In this document: in pieces, positions 1 to 12,600 of the stretch | Layout: each line of letters opens with the position of its first letter | Numbering within the stretch: the stretch's first letter is position 1 | DNA from: Steinernema hermaphroditum | Lineage: Eukaryota; Nematoda; Chromadorea; Rhabditida; Steinernematidae | Length of the DNA: 64,000 nt | Reading direction: 5' to 3' | NCBI GenBank assembly: GCA_030435675.1 | Contig: CM059625.1 | Span: 8,866,001-8,930,000, forward strand | Made by a program: the position numbers and the translations under genes | Notes under the pieces: generated by a model | Database searches by the model: none | Told to the model about the DNA's origin: nothing | What the model saw: the letters and a program-made list of their open reading frames with translations, nothing else

Positions 1-3000
1 ACTTCCGGGCATTTTGGGTTGAACGAAAGCGGGTGAGAAAGCCGACGAAGTAGCACCTGCACTTCCGATTGTTGTGAGGAGACCGTTGCCGCCGGAAGCT
101 GGTGATGTCAGCGGCGATATCTTGAATGCGCTGTTCGGCGTACTCGGAATGCTTTCGGAGATGCAAACAAGCGGAGAGATAATCCCGTTCGAATGCGCCG
201 GTGTGAGAGCCGTAAGCGAACGCCCTGAGGGTGAGTGCGGAGAGAAAGGGCTGAAAGGCGCTACGAATTGTCCATCCGTCTGCACGGACAGCATATCCGA
301 ATTTGTCTAAAAGTGATGTGTGGCAGCGTTCTTATATGGAAAGACACACCTTCTGAAGGCTATCTGTAATAGCTGGAGACGAAGGAATGCTGTAGTTGAA
401 CGAACCACTTAAAGCCGGACTCCTCTGATAAATGTCGAAGGAGAAGTCTTCTCCAACGCGACAAGGAGTTGGCTTATGTATCTGAAACAACGTTATTGTT
501 TTCTCCAGAGGTCTAGCTATGGAAAGCTAACCGGAGTTAGAGGGGATACTAAGCATTGGTCACTTCCTCGGATGCAATCAGCAGCCATTTTGTTCGAGAT
601 ATGCAGATCTGCTGCAGCATCGTCATCTACAATGTACAAAGGCGAATATCGCTTTCGCTAGCTCGATTTACGTACCCTTTAAATCAGCCTCCTTGACCCC
701 TCCGTTTGTTCCTATTGAGGACTTCTTTCGTTCACGGCTGCTCCATTTCCACTCGGGGTGTGCTTTGAAGTGGGCTTCCTTCACCTGGCTCGCCAGATCG
801 TGGTATTTCTGTTTCTCTTCAACGCCGAGTGCGTACCACCATTCCCCCAAGATCTTTGAAACTGCGCGATTATCTCGGTTTGGGTACTTTTCGTGGACTA
901 GAGGTCGATGCCGCTTCGAAAAAATCATGAATGCGTTCATAGGACGTCGGATGTGGTCTCGCTCTCCGTTCTTTAGACATAACTGATAATGAGTTTTCGA
1001 AAAATAGTGTACCTTTTTGTTCAGAGAACCGTCCCCTCTTTTCTTTTTAGGGGTTTCCGGGGGAGAGACGACTGAATCGTATGGATTATCCAATTTTTCT
1101 AAAAGGGATTCCATTAGATTGGAACTGTGCACTGAAGCGACCTGGCTGTGTCGGGGTCTTCTCTGTCGCAACATGCTTGCATTCCAGTTGTGGCTCCTCT
1201 CCTGATCCGCTGATGAGCTGTTGTTCCGTTCTTATTTCTGGTATTTTACACTGCTCGATTGGCCTGTTGAATCCGGGTTCACGAAAAAACGTTTTCTGTT
1301 CCGGAGTTCCCGTGACAGTAGGAAGAATAGCACCCATTGGTGGTACTGAGAGTGTATCGACAGGCACTATGTCACTCCTCTCGCCTTCTTGCCTGTCGGA
1401 AAGCATAATTCCAGAATCCTGAGCACCGCTTCCACTTCCATTAATGGTGGGATCCCGCTGTTGACTGTGTGAGCCGTCTCCGTTTGACTCTCCGTTATTG
1501 TGGTCGCTCGACTCTCCTAGCCCTTGCTAAAATATTATTGCTTATATTGTAAAATGGCAAGTGAATTTAAATTTGTGTATAAAACAAATCAGCCGGATAT
1601 CGGATAACTCTTAACATATGAGACAATTCTCCAAATCGGATGAAGAGTCGCGTCGTTGTTAATGCTAGAATGACTAGAAATAATCTACAGGTGACCAAAA
1701 TTTCGACAGAATTTTGCACTTTATAACTGCTCTAAAAATAAATTCGCACCTTGTCGATTCCCAAAGAACTTAAGTCCAATGAACCATTTGCTGCTTGCTC
1801 GGTAATCATTCGGGAGATGAGGGGAACGAGCACATGCCAAGGAACAAGTGTGTTCGATGAAGAAGCAGCTTGACCGTCTAAAGAGTTAGTGTAATCGAAG
1901 ATTATGATTCCACTGCTTACGACCTGTTTGCGGAAGCGGACTATCACGATTAGCAAGTAGCCAGTCAACAAGTTCCGGATTCGTAGCCGCCAAAGTCGTC
2001 AAAGCTATGAAATCCGGTGAGTCGCCCAATCCCAAGTACGGTAATAACAGATGGGCTCGAATGAGCGGCGGAATGAAGGGCTGCATACTTAATACAGGCG
2101 TTCCATCGTTCTAAACACAATTCGTAATATTTCTATATGACTTTGGAACAGACTGGAGTGAACGTTAAGGCCGACGAGGGTGCTGCTTCCACCTGTTTCT
2201 GAACCGGCGGTAGAAGGAAGCGATGTTCGTCCAAGTTCATAGAGAACGGAACCGCGGAGGGGGGAGCTGAAGCTGGCCCCAACTTCTTTGCAATTATGGA
2301 AGACGTCGAGCTTTGAGGTGCAAAGCGTGGCGGTGCACTGTTTGGAAACGATGTTTCACCTATCCCCGCCATCCAGCCAACTCCCGATGCTAAAACAGAG
2401 AGGCGTTTCTTACGTAGGGACGGAAGTGCGTTGTCGCACGTCACTATTAATTATTTTGTTATTACGTGAACATCAGTTTCTGGTATATTTTCGCTTTAAA
2501 AATAAGCATTAAAAGCGTCGGTTTTAAGGCTCTTAAGAAAATAAAATGTTAGTACCAGCTGTAGGGTTAGTGTGGAGTTTTAGCAGATTGCTCGAGGCAC
2601 CACTGGTTGATGTGTCAAAATTCTGCCGCGCATCCTTGAAATCCCGGTATTCGAATGCATTGCTTGTCGACCAATTAGCCTTCGGAGTGACCATACCACC
2701 TTAAAGTTGAAAGTAAAGCATTACGGGGACGAGCGGTCTAAATGAAAGAAGCGTTTATGTAAAGTCATCATCATGTTTTTAACGGCTTCATAAGGACACT
2801 CATATATAATCAAGGCAATAATGATTGCGGGGATCATAAGCGAAAACAAAGCTGAAAAAACAGCCAATTCCGGAGAAAAAGGTCAGCACCTACTAAGAAG
2901 GGACGACAGAATGAAACGCTAGAAACATGGAAAGACCCGAGAAGGCATCAATAATATATGAACCGATGCGAACGAAAGCAACCAAACACATAACAATGGC

Positions 3001-6000
3001 GTTCTAGTGAATGGGATCAAAATTCAAGCAAATGATTGAACTCTTCACTGTCAACGTATCTCGTAGAGGCTGGCTAAGAAAGCAATGAGCTCAATTATCA
3101 CTTTCCGAGATGGAAATGAAACCAAGATTACGCGCGTGCATTCAGCAAAGGACAAGCCGTGGTTCACCTAATGGGCTGTGCCGGCGCGCTCCGCATTCCA
3201 CTCATTTTATGTACGGTGATTCGCGTGTGGTCAAATGCGCGATGTATGGAAATGTAAAGGCGGAAGGAATAAAAAAGGAGATTTCGACCTAGTACAATTA
3301 GCGTGATGAAAATGAACGCGCGAGAGTAGTTAAGGCTCGAGCACCTCTAATAATCGGAAGAACCTAAAGGAAACGCCCGTGCAGTCCGGAACAACGCTGG
3401 AAAGACATGACATTCGATTTTTTGTGCAGCCCGAACGATGTTTAATTTCTATCAAATTATCCCTTTAATTAAATGTCTCTAAATTCAAATGAATTCAAAT
3501 GCAAAGTTTTAGTCACTCTGCTTTCCGTGTAGAAAGCGCTTCCGAGATGGACATAAGCGAATCGCTTTAGTATCCGGCGGGAACACTCAGAGAGCCTTTT
3601 AAAAGATTTCGAACGCTAACATTAATTACTTTGCAGATGACAATATTCGAGAAGCAGCGGTGTGTGTCTCAAAAATCCTTAGACGTTCCGAGACGTTCGC
3701 GTCATAAGTATGATGTAAGAAGAGCATATGTAATCCGCTATCGCAATCCCCTTTTCTCAGAGAACGTGAAACGGTCCTGATTCGAGGATGATGACACCGG
3801 TCGGGAAATAGCCCAGTTTCAGCCGTGTTTTCGTTTCAGTACAAAGGAAAAATGCGAAAGAAACAATAGATGAAGCACCAAATATCACATTTTCACTAAT
3901 TGGTATTTTCACGGCTTCTTGGCGGCGCAGGCAGGCAGCGCTTATTAATAATTAAGCAAGAAATCAGAACTATGAGAAGGACAGTTGCTTGTACTTAGCG
4001 CTTTAAACAAATTGTTTTCACTAAGAGACCATGCGATAAGACTGGCAGGACCCAGTGAAACGTCCGACACGTCCCAGTGCCTTCTCTCCAGAATGCACTC
4101 TCACTTAAGGAAAAATGTTATCATTATGCGCTTTACCTCATGTAAATAATGTTGGCCGTCACGGCCATCGCAATTACTTTGCGGGAACGACGAGGATCTG
4201 CTTAACGTCGTAGATGGATAGCTCTATCGCTAGAAAGCAGCCGAGCCGTGCAGAACGGCCTTTGCCTCCCCCGATGATTTAGTCCTGTGCCTAATATACA
4301 TAAGGAACATATGAAAAGGAGTGAATCGTCTATAATTCAACTAGCACTGCGACACTAAGGGATGACACTCAATGACTGTAAGTGATAACAGGCCAGAGGA
4401 ACAATTCCATGCACAACAGATCGAGCCCCAATTCATATTCAAAACCAATCTATGAAAATCGAGAAAGATTTGCATAATTTCGCCGGAATGCAACGAGGCA
4501 TGCATTGAGAGGATGATCTCGTGGTGATCGAACACTGATCAAGATAGGTCGGACAGCTAAAGTTGGAACTGACTAGATACAGAATCCGTTGAAGGCAAAT
4601 TAAAAAGTCGCAGCACAAAAAAATGTGTCGAAAAACAAACCTGAGTTGGAACTCGCAGGCGAAGATTCCGACGACTCGTCCGTTCGACCCGTTTTCCCCT
4701 TAAGCGATAGATGCCTGGAGCAGTAGCCACGACGTTGTGACTCCTAAAATAAAGTTGTGAGCTACAGCATCAAAGGCTGCCCGAATCCACTCACTTTACT
4801 GCAGCCATCTCGACTGCACAGACGGCGCCATTGCTTTCCGTTGAACTTCTTACGGATACCGCCGGGCGTAGTGACAACTTCGCCTTTTTTGTACCGTTGC
4901 TGAAATTGATCGAGGAGATCACTTAGGAGACCGCCAGCGTTGTTACACAACAAAAAGAAAAATGTGAATGCGCGAACACCATCTGCGTTCGCATTTGAGA
5001 GCATTCACTGAAAATAACTCACATGCGAAGCGGCGACAGCGCTAACGGTCGTTCTGCTGCCGGTGAAGTTGGTGGCAGAAGGTGCCGCTACATGGCGCCG
5101 TTGGGGTAGCACCAACGATGATTGCAGTCGAGCAGCTGCTTCGCTAGCCCTGGATTCCATGGTCCTGGATTTATGCGAAGTGGGGATGGTCAGAGGACGA
5201 AGATTAAAATCGAACACTCTGCCGCTACTCGAAGCAGAATCGCTTTCGTTCTGAAGCACTTACTACTAACTGCACAATGTTGTTTAAGCAAACGTACAGG
5301 TATCACTTCAGGCCGATATATCTCCTCATCAGCCACTGTTTCTTTACCGGTGCTCTCGGAAGATGACCCACTTTGGCTGCAGTTTATTCTATGAGTAGCC
5401 GGACAGCGAAACTATTTTACCATCTGATGTTGGGCATAGACGCTGCCTGTTCCCTGGCGGAGATTATTACCAACTCGTCGAACCACGGAGTCCGAAGCAG
5501 GCGAAGGTTTGCCCGTGGCAGCGATAGCAAATTGTTGGGGGATGGTGCGCCCACAAGGCGAATCTATTACAGTAACCTTATGATTCATATCCGATTGAAC
5601 GACCTTACAGTGAAGTTCGAAGGAAGCTTCATTGCGACGACTTCCCCAAGTTGGTAGAACACATGATTCCCGTGTGGTATCCGAGCACCTATCAAGCTGT
5701 TTAAGTTCACCTGAATCATTGATTTTGTGGCATATACTTATGCACTTAGGAACACACTTTTTCTGTGCTAGGGGCCTGGTCACTGATGATGTCAGTGAAG
5801 TTAACTCCGCGTTCGAGGACATCTACGTACGTTTCTTCACTGCCGTCATCGAACTAAAAAAACAGTTTAAGCAGTCTTCGTTCCCACGAAATTCTTGATA
5901 GTTCTCCATTAATTGAGACTCCGGGAAACCGGTTTACATGGCGCAACGGTATTTTTCCGTCGTTTAAGAGGTGGGCGTTCGTCAAAGATTGAATATTTGT

Positions 6001-6626
6001 TGGCAATGTCCACTAACCTGTACGGTCACCACTTGGTTGTTTACGACTGACTTGATGTATGCTGGGAAATATGCGGAACTAGTCGAAGGTTTCGCCAAAA
6101 CGCGGCTCCCTTGCCAGTCGGTTAGTTTCAGCACTTCGTTCGATGCAGATGGGAACGTTTGTGCATTCGATGAATGGAGCGGCTGTGCAGTCGACGTACG
6201 CACAACTTCAGTCGACGTGGGAAGCCCCTGTCCAGTTGGAGGAAGGAGCATTAGTGCCGACGAAGAAGAAGGCAGCTGTCCGTTTGGAGGCAGGAGTGCC
6301 TGGGCCGAAGAGCAGGGCAGCGGTAGTCCAGTGGAAGGCAATAGTGACTGTGCTGTTGTAGAATGGAGCATTTGCTCCGGGAGAGAAAGGAGTGGTTGCC
6401 CTGATGAGGACGGCACGGCGCAAAGACCACTGGGTCCAGGCTGACAAGGCTGTTGCTGCTCCGGAGGGTCATCAGTGCCGCTAGGACGTTTACGGCGGTG
6501 TCTGGGGTGAGCACGGGCGGGATCAGCCGGATTCGGAGAACTGGATTCCGGCAACGTAGGCAATGGCCAAGCAGGGTTCGGATCCGGCTGTGGCTGTGGT
6601 TGTGGCCCACTGTTCACGTTAGCCAT
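1..6626 (-). CDS. cic: Capicua (CIC-L) HMG-box transcriptional repressor, 3' part missing
   Basis: Capicua binds TGAATGAA-like sites and represses receptor-tyrosine-kinase target genes; MAPK signalling relieves it. The ATG lies at 6626. The reading order fits the long isoform. The N-terminal CIC-L domain spans exons 6626-6018, 5853-5758, 5710-5609 and 5563-5421, with [15 protein letters not shown] and similar motifs. Exons 5376-5298 and 5250-5033 follow. Then comes the [17 protein letters not shown] / [12 protein letters not shown] block (4899-4795, 4743-4641). The PWHVLVPL motif that opens CIC-S in vertebrates lies near 1850. The HMG box ([14 protein letters not shown] to KAHPEWKW) lies in exon 970-676. 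Downstream exons at 626-532, 481-350 and 306-1 are Ser/Pro-rich, as in other CIC proteins. The C-terminal C1 domain would lie beyond base 1. Exon phases agree across nearly all junctions; the donor near 2190-2150 and the junctions near 1935 and 1147-1103 are less certain. Confidence 0.93.
2444..4640 (-). other. 2.2 kb intron of the Capicua gene
   Basis: This is the one long intron in the gene, between the exon encoding [12 protein letters not shown] (ends 4641) and the exon starting at 2443. I see no supported coding exon on either strand. In vertebrates the short isoform CIC-S starts from a promoter at the equivalent place, between the CIC-L-specific N-terminal exons and the PWHxLVP exon. 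That makes this a candidate site for an internal promoter, by inference only. I recognised no TATA box, repeat family or RNA gene. Confidence 0.6.
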
Positions 6627-9600
6627 GATCCCCGCCCAGTAGATGTGCTAAATGGTAATGGTTGAGAAAGAAGCCAAAGAGAATGTGGTGCAACATAAAA
6701 ACGTGGTGCAAATATTTCCCATCACTGAAAACGAATAAAGTTCGAACATCCGAAAGCCGTCACCCTTCTTCAACAATAATGTTCAATGTTGTTTCAAGTG
6801 ACTTCGGCTTTTTTGTTTTATTTGTGCTAAGTGACAATGGCATCGTAACATAAAGCTCTTTTCAAAACTTCACACGCACATGTTATACAAACAGCGAAAG
6901 CATTTTTGCTTACATTTCAGTCATACGGTAATCCTCGCGTCTTTTCCATCAGATGCAGCCTTATGCAAAATAGTCGTACTTAAATACTGTACACGTTGTG
7001 CAATAGGGAACAGGAACGGGGAAAGCGAGCCACCCTATATCGGCTATCCTAATGTTCGCGAATTCTGAAAATACCCTTTTGTGAAGCCATTACGTTGGCT
7101 AATTGTTTCATCGAACACAGTCACTGAGTTAAACACGCAAAAAGTGGCCCGAACGACTAAACATCTCGAACGGATACGTGAACGGACGAGAACGATCTAC
7201 TGTTGCGAAATTGATTTAACGATTTATCTAAATTCTTTTTAATTGTGTTCAAGTTTGCTCAGTACTTAGTGCAATATCCAAGCTCAGATTCTACGGGTGT
7301 TAGTCCTGACATTTTATTATAGTAAAACCCAGCATTTGCGTACAAAACAGCCAAATATTATCTGAATTGGCACGATGTTCTTCAGCGTCCATCTTTGATA
7401 ATGAACATGCTCTTGTGTCTATTTAAATTCTTAGAAGAGGAAATGAAACCAAAAATGGGTACTGGCCGATACCTGCTTCCTCTTTCTGTGCGTTTCGTGC
7501 TACCTTTCAAAGACTCAAATCAAACACTTCTTAACGCTAAGGGTACAATGGTGGAACACCTTTAAATTCAGCACAATTTACAAGGGTTCGCCTACAAGTT
7601 GGCTGCAAGAAGTGATCAGAAATCATGTCACTTTCATTGTTTCCAATCTCTTGGCTGTTCACTAGTTAACACTGCTATTGCTACTCAGGGCAAAAAGGGG
7701 CCTTTAGAGAAATGTTGTAAAGAAAAAGGAGTTGAAAGGGGGGTGAGAGCAGCTTCATCAAGAAAAAACGTTAACCGGAAAAAACCAACTGTGGATGTGA
7801 TCGAAGTCCTCATCCTTTGTTTCATCCAGCATGTCCAACCAGATGAGCAAAGGTGCATTTTGGAGAGAACCACAACGGCGCCCGTTCAATCAGCGTTGCG
7901 TAAACGCGGGTTGCTCGCTCTCGACGCTCGCTCACGGCGATAGTACGTCACTGTGTTCGCTGATGCACAATCATTCTATGTGAATCACAGCCACACTTCA
8001 ATTAAACACACGCGCAATGCGAAAAATACATCGCAAACGATATACACAAAAAGCGCAGCGCGGCGTTTGCGGCCTACTCCGTTCCGATTCTCGCTCGCCC
8101 TGCAGGTCGCCAAACGATGTTGCGTCAAGCACGCAAACACAGACGAGCATGGAACGTTCGCAGCAGAAGCAATGGCCCACTTCAGACGGTTTTTTACAAG
8201 AAACTGTGCAACGTGTTCCTCGCGGGCGGATCTGTACTCCACATCGCAACATCATCGTACATGTGATTGAACACCGACTGAGTCACTTAACGCATGCACC
8301 GTCGAACTCCTTTTTTTACGTTTCCGAACTGGACAGATCACACCCGAGTCCACCACCCGTCTAGGGACGCGTTGCTCTTGTTAGTGCCGTTGATTTTTTA
8401 TAAACTTAATCGCTCTCAATCCCACGCGCTCTCGCTCGTCGATTGCCATTGGCGTTCGATCAGTTCGTCTTTTCGCAGTTCCCGGAGTCGCATCGAGGTC
8501 TATTGGCAACCCTTCCGTTCGGATATTTTGTCCGCTCTCACGCGCATGGTCCAATAGTGAAAGCTAAGGTTATTGCCGCCAGAAAATAAAGACACAAAGA
8601 CATTGACAGTCGAGAGATTCTAAACAGTTTCGTGTTTGCTTCGGTGTTGTGAACAGATGCATTTTTTGTTTCGCATCGATTGGGCGCTGACGGCGAGTGA
8701 ATGTGGCGACGTTCCGAACGACGAACGCCCGTTCTTCCACTAATCTTAGAGAAGACGTCTATCGTGGCATTATGCGGCTGTAGACTACAAAAGAGTTCTG
8801 AGTGGGCCGAAGTAAGGAGGCTTAAAGCATAAGCAGAAAAAAACAAGAGCTAAAATGTGCTCAACGAGATGAATAACTAGTGAATGCTGTAGGGAATAAT
8901 GAACGTGGATACTGTGAGAAAGAAGCCGAAAGAATAGTGTTCGGAAGTGCTAAGTAATTTAACACCAGGGCAACAGAGAAGACTGCGCCAACACAACTTG
9001 AAATGCGCTTGACTCTGGTCCAAAGGCAAGCTGAAAGACATGCTCAGCGGCGCCCTTTTTTCTGTTGACCTCCGTTCAGCACAAATCAATTTGCAACATT
9101 AGCGTTTGCACGGAAGAACCAAAGCTGTTTGCATCCAACCTCATGAGAACGACTATGGGTGCCCTCTAAATTAACGCACGATAATATTTATTGTGAGTAT
9201 GTGATCAGTAAGTGTTACCTTTATCATCAGAGTGCAACATCTGAAGTACGCGAAGAAGACTATTCGGCTCATTTCCGCAGTACCTTTCAATTTTTCATTT
9301 ATCTTTCATTTACAGTACCTTTTTGAAAACAAAAAAAAATAAACCTTAAAGCATGCACAAAACAACGACTTGTAACAAAAAGGCGAATAAAGGCACTGGA
9401 AAATGAGGCTACTACAAAGAGGAAGTGATGGAATAAAACAGTGATGTAGAGAGCGTTAATCAGAGCTACATTAACACCCTACTCTTTAGTACTAGACATA
9501 GGTTTACCCCTTAACAGCGCAGTCGGCAATCTGATCGCTCAACAGAGCGTTTCGCATAGAGCTTCACAAAAACGCGCGTTACGTTGAAACCCGCTGTTCC

Positions 9601-12600
9601 GTGCTGTCGCGTTGTGCCACACGCCGTAGGTGTCGCATTTAACGCGGCAAAGGGTCTGCAAAGAAAGAAACATAAAAGTAGCTTTTCTGTTTGCACTTGA
9701 AATACAATAGACATCTCAGCGAACACGTAGTCAAAGATCGACATTTTTTGTAAAAAGACCCTACATTGCGCCGCTGCCAATGTACGGGCTTCTCTCTTTG
9801 CCGGAAATGCGGTGACTTGCTCGTCTCCCTTGCAACATTTCATGTCACGCGCAACATTAGTCGATGTGCCCATGGAACTCAGAGTCGATGGAATGTCATG
9901 CCTTGTGAAGACGTTTTTTGTTTCATTAAACATTCAAGGCGCTCCGAACAACGCGCGAGCAGTGAGAGTGGCCGTTGCGAAGCGCTTGGGGACAGAGGCG
10001 GAAATACATGCATGCATATTGACGACACTTCACTTCTCAGAGTCCATTGAAAAAGAGCAACGCGGTCAGCGTTCGGTCGATGTACTTGCAGTTCGCTTGT
10101 TTCATTTCTACATATATGGGCACAGCCCCATCGCTGCGCACATTTTTCATTCTAAGAACTATGTTCGCTCATGAGACGTTCAAATTCATGCTTGCATATG
10201 TATGCGAAAAGAAAAACCTAACGTCTCGAGCGCAAATTGAGTCATTTGTCAAGCCTTATGAGGGAGATTTGACTATCCACATCACAGAGCATCGATCACT
10301 TGAGTCTGGGAATCAGCGAGCCTCCCACGACATTTCGAAATGTTACAAAACGGATTAGCAACAAACGATATGCTGAGCAAAAGGTGAGAATTTGCGGCTT
10401 CTTGAAGTCACAACTGCGAGGGTCCGAGAGAGAATGAGGTGTTTTGGGCGGTTTTTGACTAGCGAATGAATACAATGTTACTCACGATTACCGAAAAACA
10501 CGTAGTCACCGTGCCCACTTTTTGTCAAAGACGCCAAATCGAAGAACCGCCCTGTTTTTCCAGCTTCTCTTGCAGAGCTGCTGAGACATCGTGTAGGGAA
10601 ATCCGCTATGTAGGATTCGGTACAACAGCAAGGTAGGATTCTAACCAAAACGCTCTCCTATCGGTAGAATGGTATCTAACGCAACGGCGCAAAGTAAGTG
10701 CAGTCATGTACAAGAAAAATAAACAAATATCGGAGAAGTACAGTATGAAATGACGTACAAGCTGGAAACCCTAGAAATGACATCCCTCAAAGAACGACGA
10801 AAATTGCATAGAAAGGCAGACATCAGCAGAAGCGATCTAATTTCATTTCAAGCGCGCACTCACTTGGTCATTGAGTGCTTGCGCAGGACAACAAAAAGCA
10901 CATATGAACACACAGGAACTCTTGCTGCAACAGGTCAAAAGTGTTGCAAATGTCATACTCTAAGATGCAGATCGAGTGGATTTAATAACACGAACGTGCT
11001 TGCAGCATTGTATTGTTCGCATTCCGTCAAGTGTACTCACGAGCGTAACTGGAAAGAACACAGAGTTTGATCACAGATAAATGCATATCTCATGTTCTCC
11101 GGGCGGCCCACCTAACTGCAAGTACGCAGCAGTAAGAACAAATCGAATTCTTTAATGATATAAGGATTCGATTATCGGATTCTCCGAGCGTGGGAGAATA
11201 CGCTTTCGACCGCCACCGTCGTCTCATGTTCGCAAATCACTTCCGCCGCACTTGCGGGCATTGCGAATCCCCATTAAAATATGGGGACGGAAGAGGAGAA
11301 ACGGACCAACGAGCCCGAAGAGGAAGCGGACACGACATGGAAATGTCAACACATATGACATCTGCACACTAAATGTAAAGAGGAAATAACAAATCAGATA
11401 ATGTCCACTGAAAAACGCCCAGATCCGACCTTTAACCAAATCCGCGTGTGGACTTTTCGCTTCTTAAAACGGCATTCAAATAATACTATTAAGTATCGCA
11501 CACGAAAATAAGCGTTGCCCCTTTCCGAAACTGGCTCCAATCGCTCCGTCCTAATTCCATTAGCTCGTCATTACTCGAATTATTATGCAACAAAAGGCAT
11601 TTGCTTGCGTAGAAAAGCCTAGGACCACGTTCGGCTCCGCCAAAATGGATTTTTGAGCGTCGTCGCTCCCTTTTACTATTGAAAGAACGGCAGTCGAACT
11701 GGGCGAACACAACCCTAACGAGTGTTCAAAGGACTACGCACACCAAATGAGCACTCGTTCATTCATATTGCATGCACTCACTTAGTGATAGCAGACGACC
11801 ATTGTTTCAAACATCCCTCCTCTGCTAAGTTGAAGAAGGTATAGAATGAAATCCTTCATTCTTAGAACTGAATATCAATCACAACCACAACCTTCTGCCG
11901 CTTCCCTTAGGGAATTAAGCGAAAGAAAAATGAACAACTGATCCTCACATGTTCTTCATTTGCAACGTAGCAAGAGCACCTTCTTACTTCTTATGAAAAG
12001 TATATGTTTGCACTTATAATGACTATGAATGCGAGGAAACGAAGACACCCCTGTCGTGCGCACATTCCTACGGTAACTCTTTTAAAGGGTTCTCTTAAGG
12101 GAGTGTCGATGAACAAACTACACGCGCGCTCGTTGCAGCGATGGTGAATGAAGTTTGCACCTAACATGTACGTGGTGACCTAACATGTAAACCGCAAAGA
12201 AATGTTCAGGAGAAGGCGAGAAAATTTAAGCAAAGTAAGCCGACACGAGATAGGAGAAGAAGATGTGATGCAGTGACACAAAACACAGAAACACACGAAA
12301 CAACACAAAGAAAGGGCAGAGTAGTGAGACATCGGGATGCCGGTTGTGAAATGGGGTAAAGCGCCCCTTGGAATAACTAGAGGAGATCGCAAACGGCAAG
12401 CGAACGTTAGCAGAGACAGACAGCGTGGCGGCTGGTAGGGTGCATTTTTTCGTGTCGCTGCCAAACCACAGGGGGCGAGCCAAGAGCGTAGTCGTTCGGG
12501 TCGTTCGTTGTCGCATCCCCAGTGACACTCTTTGTGCCGCATCGCAACAACGATTCTGAACTCGACTGAAGTGCGCAAACGTCTTGTAGCAGCATAGTAA

